A stretch of DNA of 64,000 nt from positions 40,370-104,369 of the forward strand of contig NZ_PYMA01000019.1 in assembly GCF_003026495.1 (NCBI RefSeq), read 5' to 3'. Origin of the DNA: Photobacterium sanctipauli (GTDB lineage: Bacteria; Pseudomonadota; Gammaproteobacteria; Enterobacterales; Vibrionaceae). Below are positions 7,409 to 16,046 of this stretch, piece by piece; positions within the stretch are counted from its first letter, which is position 1; each line of letters starts with the position of its first letter. The translations under genes and the position numbers were made by a program. The notes beneath the pieces are model-generated. The model was not told the DNA's origin and did no database searches. It saw only the letters and a program-made list of their open reading frames with translations.

Positions 7409-10400
7409 GGCCAATAACGCGCAAACTCTTTGTCCAAACCTTGGTTGGCCGACTGCTGCTCGGCATGGTCGTCTTGGCCGGGCTGCTGTCGTACAACAAC
7501 ATGGTTCGCGAAAACTACCCGGATCTCGAAATCCCCCAGGCCATTGTCATGACCTTTTGGCCTGGCGCGGCACCGGAGCAAATCGAAAAGGAAATCACCA
7601 AACACCTCGAAGATGAAATTCGCAGCCTCAAGGGCCTGAAGTCATTCTCGAGCGGCTCGTACAACTCCTATTCCATGGTCGCGGTCGAATTTGACGCCGA
7701 CATGCCGATGGTCGAGTCGATGCAACTGTTACGCGCTGCGGTCGATAAGGCGGAAGCGGAATTCCCAGCCGATGGCAGTATCGAAAAGCCCGACATCGAA
7801 GAAATGTCGGTGTCCAACATGCCGGTGATCAGCTGGGTGCTGAGCGGGGATGTCGACGACATCTTGCTATCGGACACCGCCAAACGGCTGGAAACCCAAT
7901 TCGAAAACCTACCACTGGTGAAAAAGGTCAACCTCAACGGCATGCGCGAAAAAAGCCTGCATGTCCGCTTGCGGATGGATCGCTTGCGCGATTTGGGGAT
8001 CTCCCCCTTGCTGGTGCGCGAGCGACTGCAAAGTGCCAACCACGATATGGCTTGGGGCGAATTTGAGTCCGACGAGAATACCTTCAACCTGTACCTCTCC
8101 GGCCGCTTCGTCACTGTCGAGCAGGTGCGCCAGCTGCCCATCACGCGACTGAGTGATAACCGCCCAGTTCGACTGGGAGAAGTCGCCGAAGTTAGCCACC
8201 GCCTTGATCGCGAGGTAAGCCGAACCTTCTTCAGCGTCAATAACCAAGCATTCGAGCCCGGTATTACCCTGGATGTGCTCAAGCACCCGGGTGCCGATAC
8301 CTTTGCGGTTATTGGATCTACCCAGCAGAAAGTCGACCAGCTAACCAGCCGCTCCGATTGGCCGCAAGGGCTTTCCCTGTCCCGGGTCAGCGATGACGGC
8401 GAGCTCATCGAGCTGGCCTTTAACGATATCTCCAGCTCGATGAAGCAAGCGGTGGTGATTGTCTTTGTGGTACTCATGCTACTGCTAAGCTGGCGTGAGG
8501 CACTGGTTGCCGGCATCGCCCTGCCCGTCACCCTATTGGCAACACTGGCGGTAATGGCAAGCTTTGGCTACTCCTTTAACTCGATGATCATGATCGGCAT
8601 GGTGCTGGCCCTCGGTCTGATGGTGGATGTCTACATCCTGGTGATGGAAGGGATGCACGAAGGGTTATACGTGAAGAAGCTCTCGTTTGCCGAGGCTGCT
8701 ATCGAGACCGTTCGCCAATTCATTTTGCCCGCCACCGCCGGGCAGCTCACCACGATTCTGGCGATGGTTCCGATGATGATGGTTGGCGGTATCGACGGTA
8801 AGTTCATCCGTATTCTGCCGATCACCATTACCGTCACCCTGTTGATCAGCTTGTTCATTGCGTTCCTCATCTGTATCCCGCTGTCGCGCTATATGCTGGA
8901 GAAGGCGGCCAACAATGACAAGGAGCTGCTGATCGACAAGCTCTCGAGCCGCTACCGCCATCGACTGCGCCAATGGCTCACAACCTATGTGCTCAAGAGC
9001 AAGCGCCGGGCCGGGGTTTGGGTCGGTGGCACCTTGGTGCTGTTTGTCGCCAGTATCATGCTCGTTGGCTTAATGCCATCTGAGATGTACCCGGAAGCCG
9101 ACGACCGCAAGATCGGTGTCTCGCTGGTATTGGCACCGGATGCGACCTTGGAGCAATCGCAGCGCGCCGCCGATAAAGCCGGTGAGTTCTTGCGCCAGCA
9201 ACCTTGGATTGAGAAGGTCATCACCTATGTCGGGGCCAAAAGCCCGATGACCACCGCCTCGCTCAACGATGCCTTGCTTCCTTCGCAAGAGTGGAACCAA
9301 GTCGGCTTTAGTCTAACCCTTTACCCTAAAGATCAGCGCGATAAGCTGTCATTCGAGTACTTGGAAGAAATTCGCGAGGGGATCCAACAGGCATTGCATG
9401 ACGAGCCGGGCATCGAGGTATCCTTGGTCCACATCGGGGGCAACCCTGATACGTCGGCACCGATCCAAATTGATCTGATTGGTCCGGATTACAACCAGCT
9501 AATCGCCAATGCCGCCGAGGTGAAAGCCGCTCTGGCACAAGTGCCGGGCAGCAGCGATATCAACGATAACCTCGGCCCTGCCCGCTATGAGGTGCGCTTT
9601 AGCTTCAAGCATGAAATGCTGAGCTTCCACCAGCTATCGGAATCCGAAGTCTCGCAGCAGATCCGGGTCGCCATGGAGCAGGATGAAATCGGTCACTTCA
9701 AGATTGAAGGTATCGATGACGACGCTAAGATGCGCCTGAGCGTGTTGTGGCCAAGCCGCGGAGAAAGCCTTGGCGGGCCGCGCCACCTTTCGGAAATGCA
9801 GCTATTGCACATCATCAGCCAAGACGGCCGCGCCGTGCCATTGACCGATTTGGTGGATTACCAAATTGTCGAGACCCCACGGGTATTCGTCCACAAGGAA
9901 GGCCAGCGTGCCGTTACCGTTGCCTCGCGCACCGAGGGGCGTACCGCTGGCGAGGTCATCACCGGCCTGCTCCCGCAGCTGGAGCAGCTGCAAGCCGAGT
10001 GGCCAACGGGCTATTACTACCAGCTGGGTGGCGAGATGGCGAAAGCAGACGAGAGCTACAGCGCCATGGGCACGGCATTTGTGCTGGCGATGTTCTCGAT
10101 CTTCGTGTTGCTGACCTTGATGTTCAACTCGTTTGCCCAACCGGCCATTATCTTGCTGATCGTACCGCTTGCCTTGATGGGGACCTTCTTTGGCTACTTC
10201 CTGTCGGGCACGGCAATGTCATTCTCGGGGCTGATCGGGATTGTCTCGCTGGCGGGGATCGCGGTGAACAACGGTATCGTACTGGTCGACACCATGAACC
10301 GCCACCTCAAGCGCGGCGAATCTGTCGCCCAGGCCGCCGCCTATGGTGCCGCAGAGCGCCTGAGACCTATACTCAGCACCAGCCTGACGACTATCCTCAG

Positions 10401-10560
10401 CTTGCTGCCGTTGGCGTATAGCGATCCGCAGTGGTATCCATTGTGCATTGCGATTATCTATGGCCTGGTGGCATCGACCATCATTGCCATTGTAATAATC
10501 CCCGCGTTGTATATCCTTTTGACCAAACCGTTAGGTAGCCCTGTGGCGCAACAGGCCTAA
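7405..10560 (+). CDS. RND family efflux pump, inner membrane transporter
   Basis: A 1051-residue HAE1/AcrB-superfamily protein with the duplicated layout: one N-terminal helix, a large periplasmic loop (about residues 35-330), a helix bundle, a second loop (about 560-870) and a second bundle. The segment GMVLALGLMVDVYILVMEG lies in TM4, where proton-relay Asp residues are expected. One Asp (VDVYI) is visible where AcrB has two (DD), so proton relay may differ. Later motifs such as GIVSLAGIAVNNGIVLVD in TM10 are intact. It is coupled to the adaptor and followed 47 bp later by the TetR gene. The substrate is unknown. Confidence 0.9.
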   Translation: MRPITRKLFVQTLVGRLLLGMVVLAGLLSYNNMVRENYPDLEIPQAIVMTFWPGAAPEQIEKEITKHLEDEIRSLKGLKSFSSGSYNSYSMVAVEFDADMPMVESMQLLRAAVDKAEAEFPADGSIEKPDIEEMSVSNMPVISWVLSGDVDDILLSDTAKRLETQFENLPLVKKVNLNGMREKSLHVRLRMDRLRDLGISPLLVRERLQSANHDMAWGEFESDENTFNLYLSGRFVTVEQVRQLPITRLSDNRPVRLGEVAEVSHRLDREVSRTFFSVNNQAFEPGITLDVLKHPGADTFAVIGSTQQKVDQLTSRSDWPQGLSLSRVSDDGELIELAFNDISSSMKQAVVIVFVVLMLLLSWREALVAGIALPVTLLATLAVMASFGYSFNSMIMIGMVLALGLMVDVYILVMEGMHEGLYVKKLSFAEAAIETVRQFILPATAGQLTTILAMVPMMMVGGIDGKFIRILPITITVTLLISLFIAFLICIPLSRYMLEKAANNDKELLIDKLSSRYRHRLRQWLTTYVLKSKRRAGVWVGGTLVLFVASIMLVGLMPSEMYPEADDRKIGVSLVLAPDATLEQSQRAADKAGEFLRQQPWIEKVITYVGAKSPMTTASLNDALLPSQEWNQVGFSLTLYPKDQRDKLSFEYLEEIREGIQQALHDEPGIEVSLVHIGGNPDTSAPIQIDLIGPDYNQLIANAAEVKAALAQVPGSSDINDNLGPARYEVRFSFKHEMLSFHQLSESEVSQQIRVAMEQDEIGHFKIEGIDDDAKMRLSVLWPSRGESLGGPRHLSEMQLLHIISQDGRAVPLTDLVDYQIVETPRVFVHKEGQRAVTVASRTEGRTAGEVITGLLPQLEQLQAEWPTGYYYQLGGEMAKADESYSAMGTAFVLAMFSIFVLLTLMFNSFAQPAIILLIVPLALMGTFFGYFLSGTAMSFSGLIGIVSLAGIAVNNGIVLVDTMNRHLKRGESVAQAAAYGAAERLRPILSTSLTTILSLLPLAYSDPQWYPLCIAIIYGLVASTIIAIVIIPALYILLTKPLGSPVAQQA

Positions 10561-10568
10561 TTGATTAT

Positions 10569-10590
10569 CGGGGGTGCGATGGCACTCCCG
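10569..10590 (+). other. Intercistronic hairpin between pump and regulator
   Basis: A 9-bp stem (CGGGGGTGC with GCACTCCCG, one G-U pair, loop GATG) sits in the 47-bp gap. No U tract follows, so it is more likely an mRNA processing or attenuation element that lowers regulator expression than a terminator. Confidence 0.5.
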
Positions 10591-10607
10591 AATTTCGGAT
10601 AAAGCAG

Positions 10608-11213
10608 ATGGCAAGAAAAAGCAAAGAAGAAGCAGAACTCACCCGGCAGCTATTGCTCGATACCGCAATGAAGGTATTTAGCGAAAAGGGCTTAGCCAAA
10701 ACCACCCTTGCCAGCATTGCCAAAGAGGCAGGGCTGACCCGCGGGGCAATCTATTGGCATTTCAAGGACAAGGCAGACCTGCTGGAAGCCTTGTGGAAGT
10801 CTCAATCCCCGGCCCTTCAGCACGCTATCCAAGCCACTCAGCAACTCGAAGGCATTGAGCTAAAGCAAGGGATGCTCAATACCGCCAGGGTGCTGTTGGT
10901 TGAGATGCACGACAACCCGAAAATGCGCATGATCATGCAGCTCTCCTTCCAATGCTTTGCCGATGAGAGCCTGATGGAAACCTGCATCGAGCAGTCGAAA
11001 GAAGATCGCGCCCTGATGTTGGCTGCGATGGAATGTCTGCACGGCAACGGCATTCTGCACGACCACCTGACCCCCAAGGTCGCGGCAACCATTTTCGAGA
11101 GTTTGCTGACAGGCGTATGCGAACAGTGGCTGATGCACGGCATGCCCGAGAGAAGTGAGGAAGAAATAGAGAGCTACATCCAATCCCTATCTTTGGCGCT
11201 CTATAAACACTAG
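10608..11213 (+). CDS. TetR/AcrR family regulator of the RND pump
   Basis: This 201-residue protein has a TetR_N helix-turn-helix in residues 10-57 (TTLASIAKEAGLTRGAIYWHF) with the recognition helix typical of AcrR, followed by an all-helical ligand domain. It is encoded on the same strand directly after its likely target operon. The AcrR-like dyad in front of the adaptor gene predicts repression of the whole three-gene unit, including itself. The inducer is not predictable. Confidence 0.88.
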   Translation: MARKSKEEAELTRQLLLDTAMKVFSEKGLAKTTLASIAKEAGLTRGAIYWHFKDKADLLEALWKSQSPALQHAIQATQQLEGIELKQGMLNTARVLLVEMHDNPKMRMIMQLSFQCFADESLMETCIEQSKEDRALMLAAMECLHGNGILHDHLTPKVAATIFESLLTGVCEQWLMHGMPERSEEEIESYIQSLSLALYKH

Positions 11214-11284
11214 CCCCAAACAGCCTGAGCTAGCGCTAATTCGCGCAAATCAATACCTGGGCCTGGGCCAACAGCAATGGAAAA

Positions 11285-11311
11285 AGCGGCATAGATCCCG
11301 TCCTTGCCGCT
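11285..11311 (-). terminator. Terminator of yfbV (minus strand)
   Basis: On the minus strand, AGCGGCA and TGCCGCT (7-bp stem, 13-nt loop) are followed by TTTTT. It lies about 60 bp beyond the yfbV stop. Confidence 0.6.
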
Positions 11312-11324
11312 CCTGCCTGCTAAG

Positions 11325-11378
11325 TTGCACCAGGCTAAAGCTTTGCACCTGGCTAAAAACCTTGCACCAGATTAGAAC
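11325..11378. repeat. Three tandem imperfect 18-19 bp repeats at the yfbV 3' end
   Basis: TTGCACCAGGCTAAAGCT (11325), TTGCACCTGGCTAAAAAC (11343) and TTGCACCAGATTAGAAC (11362) follow one another. The third contains the yfbV stop codon (11372-11374). This looks like local tandem duplication of the gene end. Confidence 0.6.
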
Positions 11379-11824
11379 CAGCGCTCCAGTGCCCCTTTAT
11401 CAAGCTGTTTGAAAGCACGGTTAAGAACTTGCGCCAATTCCAAGTAGCGCGGGTGCGACTTCACCGGCTGCAAGGCATAACCTTCGCTGACAATCTTGTC
11501 ATGGATTTCGCGATACCACGTCGCCAACGACGGCGGCAAATTGGTTCGGCTGCGCTTGCCCAGCCACCATAGCCCCTGCAATGGCATACTCAATGCAAAA
11601 AATGCCACCGCAATGGCCTGTGGCAAGGCATCGTAGTTATCAAAAGCCATCTGGCTCAAAACACTCAACACCGCTACTGCCGGCATTACCCGTATCGCAA
11701 ACTTGGTTGCCTTAATGTAGCGCTGTTCGGGAAACAGCATGGCCAACTCTTTTCGCATTGGCCAGATGCTCATGTAGTCCTGCCCGTTACGGAAAGACCG
11801 CCAAATCGAATTTTGTTGAGTCAT
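11372..11824 (-). CDS. yfbV: UPF0208 membrane protein YfbV
   Basis: A 150-residue inner membrane protein with two hydrophobic helices (about residues 46-62 and 69-88). The N-terminal family signature RNGQDYMSIWPMRKELAMLF is present. It is divergent from ackA, as in E. coli. The length fits the family (about 151). YfbV was linked genetically to Ter macrodomain insulation in E. coli; the biochemical role is unknown. Confidence 0.92.
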   Translation of the reverse strand: MTQQNSIWRSFRNGQDYMSIWPMRKELAMLFPEQRYIKATKFAIRVMPAVAVLSVLSQMAFDNYDALPQAIAVAFFALSMPLQGLWWLGKRSRTNLPPSLATWYREIHDKIVSEGYALQPVKSHPRYLELAQVLNRAFKQLDKGALERWF

Positions 11825-12156
11825 AAACCACCAAACATCAAAAAAAACAGTAAAAATTCAAAATCAGCGATAACAAACTTGATTCAAATTAATTTTTTCT
11901 AAAAATCTTTTTGTTATATTGCGTAACAATCGCTATCCTAAGCACGCCTCATCTAATTGTTGCCTGTAATCTCTGTTCTGGCAACCGTAGGCGCCCCCAT
12001 GGATGGCTCGGGATCTGAGTTTCACGATTCTTTATATATACGGATGTAACACGAATTTGACCCTGGTTAGGCCGACTTAAAGAAAAGTCGTCTATCCTAT
12101 GGGTAATTTTTATTCAGTTGAATATCAACTTTCAGACAGATTATAGGTAGTCACTC
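11825..12156. other. yfbV-ackA divergent intergenic region
   Basis: These 332 bp hold the promoters of yfbV and ackA. There is a perfect dyad TTGTTA-N7-TAACAA at 11911-11929 and a 6-bp hairpin CGACTT/AAGTCG around 12073-12090. The dyad could be a regulator site; I cannot assign the protein. Confidence 0.45.
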
Positions 12157-13353
12157 ATGTCTAAGCTGGTTTTAGTTCTTAACTGCGGTAGTTCTTCTCT
12201 TAAGTTCGCTGTTGTTGACGCGGTATCAGGTGAAGAGCACCTGACAGGTCTTGCAGAATGTCTGCACCTTCCAGAAGCACGTATCAAGTGGAAACTTGAC
12301 GGTAAGCACGAAGCACAACTAGGTGACGGTGCAGCGCACGAAGAAGCGCTAGCGTTCATGGTTGACACTATTCTTGCTTCTAAGCCTGAACTAGCTGAAA
12401 ACCTAAAAGCTATCGGTCACCGTGTTGTACACGGCGGCGAGCAGTTCACTAAGTCTGCGCTTATCGACGACGCTGTTCTTAAAGGTATCGAAGATTGTGC
12501 AACACTTGCACCTCTTCACAACCCAGCTCACATCATCGGCATCAAGGCTGCTCAGAAGTCTTTCCCTGCGCTTAAGAACGTTGCTGTATTCGATACTGCG
12601 TTCCACCAGACTATGCCTGAAGAAGCATACCTATATGCACTACCGTACAACCTATACAAAGAGCACGGTATCCGTCGCTACGGTATGCACGGTACTTCTC
12701 ACCTATTCATCACTCGCGAAACTGCGAAGCTACTAGGTAAGAAAGAAGAAGAACTAAACATCATCAACTGTCACCTAGGTAACGGTGCTTCAGTTTGTGC
12801 AATCAAGAACGGTGAGTCTGTAGATACTTCTATGGGTCTAACACCGCTTGAAGGCCTAGTAATGGGTACACGTTGTGGTGACATCGACCCAGCTATCATC
12901 TTCCACATGCACGACAACCTTGGTTACTCTGTTGAGAAAATCAACAACATGCTAACTAAAGAGTCTGGCCTAATGGGTCTGACTGAAGTGACTTCTGACT
13001 GTCGTTTCGTTGAAGACAACTACGGCGAGAAAGAAGAAGCTACACGTGCAATGGACGTGTTCTGCCACCGCCTAGCTAAGTACGTTGCTGGTTACACAGC
13101 TTCTCTAGAAGGTCGTCTAGACGCTATCACTTTCACTGGCGGTATCGGTGAAAACTCTGCACCAATCCGCGAGATGGTTCTAAACCGCCTTGCTATCCTA
13201 GGTGTTGAAGTTGACGGTGAAGCAAACCTTAAAGCACGTTTCGGCGGCGAAGGTGTTATCACGACTGAAAACAGCCGTGTTCCAGCAATGGTTGTTTCTA
13301 CTAACGAAGAACTAGTAATCGCTGAAGATACAGCTCGTCTAGCTGAAATCTAA
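12157..13353 (+). CDS. ackA: Acetate kinase
   Basis: This 398-residue cytoplasmic enzyme interconverts acetyl phosphate + ADP and acetate + ATP. It shows the N-terminal VLNCGSSSLKF motif, the catalytic region with HRVVHGGEQF and FDTAFHQTMP, and GGIGENSAPIR near residue 330. The length is standard. Codon choice is strongly biased, with many GGT, CGT and CTA codons, and differs from the neighbours as expected for high expression. It pairs with pta downstream. The 178-bp gap contains a terminator-like hairpin, so pta also needs read-through or its own promoter. Confidence 0.98.
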   Translation: MSKLVLVLNCGSSSLKFAVVDAVSGEEHLTGLAECLHLPEARIKWKLDGKHEAQLGDGAAHEEALAFMVDTILASKPELAENLKAIGHRVVHGGEQFTKSALIDDAVLKGIEDCATLAPLHNPAHIIGIKAAQKSFPALKNVAVFDTAFHQTMPEEAYLYALPYNLYKEHGIRRYGMHGTSHLFITRETAKLLGKKEEELNIINCHLGNGASVCAIKNGESVDTSMGLTPLEGLVMGTRCGDIDPAIIFHMHDNLGYSVEKINNMLTKESGLMGLTEVTSDCRFVEDNYGEKEEATRAMDVFCHRLAKYVAGYTASLEGRLDAITFTGGIGENSAPIREMVLNRLAILGVEVDGEANLKARFGGEGVITTENSRVPAMVVSTNEELVIAEDTARLAEI

Positions 13354-13394
13354 TCGACGATAATAGTCTAAGCTATGCTTTAGCGTAGTGATCA

Positions 13395-13420
13395 CGGCTG
13401 GCCTAGGCCGGCCGTTTTTT
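13395..13420 (+). terminator. Intrinsic terminator after ackA
   Basis: CGGCTGGCC (13395-13403) and GGCCGGCCG (13406-13414) form a GC-rich stem followed by TTTTTT. It should partly separate ackA from pta. Confidence 0.8.
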
Positions 13421-13460
13421 CATAACCCTGCCACTTTGTTTGGTTATGACCCCTTTTGTG

Positions 13461-13523
13461 GTGCTGTTCAATAGCGGTTACCTAATCGTTATTGAACAGC
13501 ACTGTCTTGTTCAATAGTTGAGG
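13461..13523 (+). promoter_or_regulatory. Alternative hairpins in the pta leader
   Basis: A 16-bp stem (13461-13476 with 13487-13502, one G-U) has a 3' arm, ATTGAACA (13491-13498), that can instead pair with a second copy of TGTTCAAT at 13508-13515. This second copy is next to the pta ribosome site (GAGG, 13520-13523). The two pairings exclude each other, which suggests a leader switch or at least structure that shapes translation. Confidence 0.5.
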
Positions 13524-13531
13524 AATCCATA

Positions 13532-15685
13532 GTGTCCCGTACTATTATGCTTATTCCGGTTGGTGCCGGAGTTGGTCTTACTAGCGTTAGCCTTGGTGTG
13601 CTACGCGCAATGGAACGCAAAGGCGTTCGCGTTTCTTTCTTCAAGCCTATCGCTCAGCCACGCCACGGCGGTGATCAGCCAGACCTAACAACTAACATCA
13701 TCACTGCGAACAGTGACATGCAAGTTGCAGCACCATTTTCAATGGCAAGTGCTGAAGAGCTTATCCGTAACGACAAGAGCGATGTACTACTAGAAGACAT
13801 CGTTGCGCGTTTCAAAGAAGCAACTGCTGAAGCAGAAGTTGCGCTAATCGAAGGTCTTGTACCAACTCGTAAGCACCCGTTTGCCAACCAGATCAACTAT
13901 GAGATCGCGAAAACTCTGGATGCGGAAATCGTATTCGTTGTTGCGCCTGGCACTGATAACCCAGCTCAACTTAAAGAGCGTATCGAAGTTGCATGTTCTA
14001 ACTTCGGTGGTATCAAGAACAAGCAAATCGCTGGTGTTATCGTTAACAAGCTAAACGCACCAGTTGATTCTGAAGGCCGCACTCGCCCTGACCTATCTGA
14101 AATCTTTGACGATGCAGAAGCGACGGTTCCTTCAAACGTTGAAGTGATGCAGGTATTCAACTCAAGCCCAATCCGTGTACTAGGCTGTGCACCTTGGAGC
14201 TCTGAGCTAATCGCTACGCGTTCTACTGACATTGCTAAGCACCTAAACGCTGAAATCATCAACGAAGGTGACATCGCGACTCGTCGTATCAAGAGCATCA
14301 CTTTCTGTGCGCGCTCTATCCCGCACATGGTTGAGCACTTCCGCCCGGGTTCTCTACTGGTTACTTCTGCTGACCGCCCAGACGTTATCGTTGCGGCATG
14401 TCTAGCAGCAATGAACGGCGTTGAAATCGGTGCCCTACTGCTAACTGGCGGTTATGAGCTACCTAAGCCTGTTCTAGACCTATGTGAGCGTGCATTCGAA
14501 ACAGGCCTGCCTGTGATGACAGCACAAGGTAACACTTGGCAGACTTCTCTGAACCTTCAGAGCTTCAGCCTAGAAGTACCGGCTGACGATAAAGAGCGTG
14601 TTGAGCTAGTTAACGAATACATGGCTAGCCATGTTGACGGCCAGTGGATTGAATCACTAACTGAAGGTTCAACCAAAGAGCGTCGCCTAAGCCCACCAGC
14701 ATTCCGTTACGAGCTAACTGAGCTTGCACGTAAAGCGGCTAAGCGTATCGTTCTTCCTGAAGGTGACGAGCCACGTACCGTTAAGGCTGCAGCTATCTGT
14801 GCTGAGCGCGGTATCGCTGAGTGTGTGCTGCTAGGTAACCCAGAAGAGATCAAGCGTGTTGCTGAGCAGCAGGGCGTTGTTCTAGGTTCTGGCGTGACTA
14901 TCATCAACTCTGATGAAGTACGCGAAAACTACGTAGCTCGCCTAGTTGAACTACGTGGCCACAAAGGCATGACTGATGTTGTTGCTCGTGAAAAACTTCA
15001 AGATTCTGTTTTCCTAGGCACAATGATGCTAGAAAACGATGAAGTTGACGGCCTGGTTTCTGGTGCGGTTCACACGACTGCAAACACTATCGTTCCTCCG
15101 TTCCAGATCATCAAGACTGCACCTGACGCGTCTATCGTATCTTCTGTATTCTTCATGCTGCTACCTGATCAGGTACTAGTATACGGTGACTGTGCAATCA
15201 ACCCAGACCCAACGGCTGAGCAGCTGGCTGAAATCGCTATCCAGTCTGCTGACTCTGCGAAAGCATTCGGCATTGAGCCTCGCGTAGCAATGATCTCTTA
15301 CTCTACCGGTACTTCTGGTAAGGGTGCAGACGTTGAGAAAGTACGTGAAGCAACCAAGCTAGCGCAAGAGAAGCGTCCTGATCTAGTGATCGACGGTCCT
15401 CTACAGTACGATGCTGCGATCATGGAAAACGTTGCTGCTTCTAAGGCGCCTAACTCGCCAGTAGCAGGTAAGGCAACTGTATTCGTATTCCCAGACCTAA
15501 ACACGGGTAACACGACTTACAAAGCGGTACAGCGTTCAGCAGACCTAGTATCTATCGGTCCAATGCTTCAGGGCATGCGTAAGCCTGTTAACGACCTATC
15601 TCGCGGCGCACTAGTAGACGACATCGTTTACACTGTTGCACTAACTGCGATCCAGGCAAAACAAGCTGACGACGCAAACCAGTAA
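13532..15685 (+). CDS. pta: Phosphate acetyltransferase
   Basis: This 717-residue long-form Pta converts acetyl-CoA and phosphate to acetyl phosphate and CoA. It has an N-terminal P-loop-like domain (from MSRTIMLIPVGAGVGLTSVS), a central DRTGG domain and the C-terminal catalytic PTA_PTB domain (from about residue 390; SYSTGTSGKGADVEKVREA near 590). The start codon is GTG at 13532, 9 bp after a GAGG site. Codon use is highly biased, as in ackA. It forms the acetate pathway with ackA. Confidence 0.97.
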   Translation: MSRTIMLIPVGAGVGLTSVSLGVLRAMERKGVRVSFFKPIAQPRHGGDQPDLTTNIITANSDMQVAAPFSMASAEELIRNDKSDVLLEDIVARFKEATAEAEVALIEGLVPTRKHPFANQINYEIAKTLDAEIVFVVAPGTDNPAQLKERIEVACSNFGGIKNKQIAGVIVNKLNAPVDSEGRTRPDLSEIFDDAEATVPSNVEVMQVFNSSPIRVLGCAPWSSELIATRSTDIAKHLNAEIINEGDIATRRIKSITFCARSIPHMVEHFRPGSLLVTSADRPDVIVAACLAAMNGVEIGALLLTGGYELPKPVLDLCERAFETGLPVMTAQGNTWQTSLNLQSFSLEVPADDKERVELVNEYMASHVDGQWIESLTEGSTKERRLSPPAFRYELTELARKAAKRIVLPEGDEPRTVKAAAICAERGIAECVLLGNPEEIKRVAEQQGVVLGSGVTIINSDEVRENYVARLVELRGHKGMTDVVAREKLQDSVFLGTMMLENDEVDGLVSGAVHTTANTIVPPFQIIKTAPDASIVSSVFFMLLPDQVLVYGDCAINPDPTAEQLAEIAIQSADSAKAFGIEPRVAMISYSTGTSGKGADVEKVREATKLAQEKRPDLVIDGPLQYDAAIMENVAASKAPNSPVAGKATVFVFPDLNTGNTTYKAVQRSADLVSIGPMLQGMRKPVNDLSRGALVDDIVYTVALTAIQAKQADDANQ

Positions 15686-15714
15686 TACATAATTACTGAC
15701 GTTTGATACTATCG

Positions 15715-15742
15715 CGCCTCCACAATTTGTGGGGGCGTTTTT
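15715..15742 (+). terminator. Intrinsic terminator after pta
   Basis: CGCCTCCAC (15715-15723) pairs with GTGGGGGCG (15729-15737) and is followed by TTTTT. Confidence 0.88.
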
Positions 15743-16046
15743 ATATAATTAGCAACCACTTACTGCTATCCCCTATTCTCGCCAACCACTCCACTGCTTA
15801 AAATTCACCCAACCCATCACTTTTCCACCAGCCATTTTTGATAATTATTTTTAACATTATCAACAACGGTTATTGACCTTCTTCACAATACCCACTCTTG
15901 TAACACGGCTTTTTGTTAAGGGGTTGTATTTATTAGATGCAAACACCATAACCCCTACTCCTTTAAGGGTATAACTCTCTCCAACGGACTGTTAACTGCA
16001 GAACGAGCAATTTTTGACTGATATAAACCATTCTAGTGAGGGAAAC
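15743..16046 (+). promoter_or_regulatory. dcuB upstream region with NarL/NarP-like site
   Basis: This gap contains a 7-2-7 inverted pair, TACTCCT-TT-AAGGGTA, at 15956-15971. It matches the NarL/NarP heptamer arrangement (TACYYMT and its complement) with one mismatch. An 8-bp dyad TTGATAAT-N10-ATTATCAA lies at 15838-15863. It contains FNR-like half-sites, but the spacing is too wide for FNR. Confidence 0.5.

Noticed and set aside
15838..15863. FNR site upstream of dcuB
   Set aside because: TTGAT and ATCAA half-sites are present, but 16 bp apart, so FNR could not bind both.
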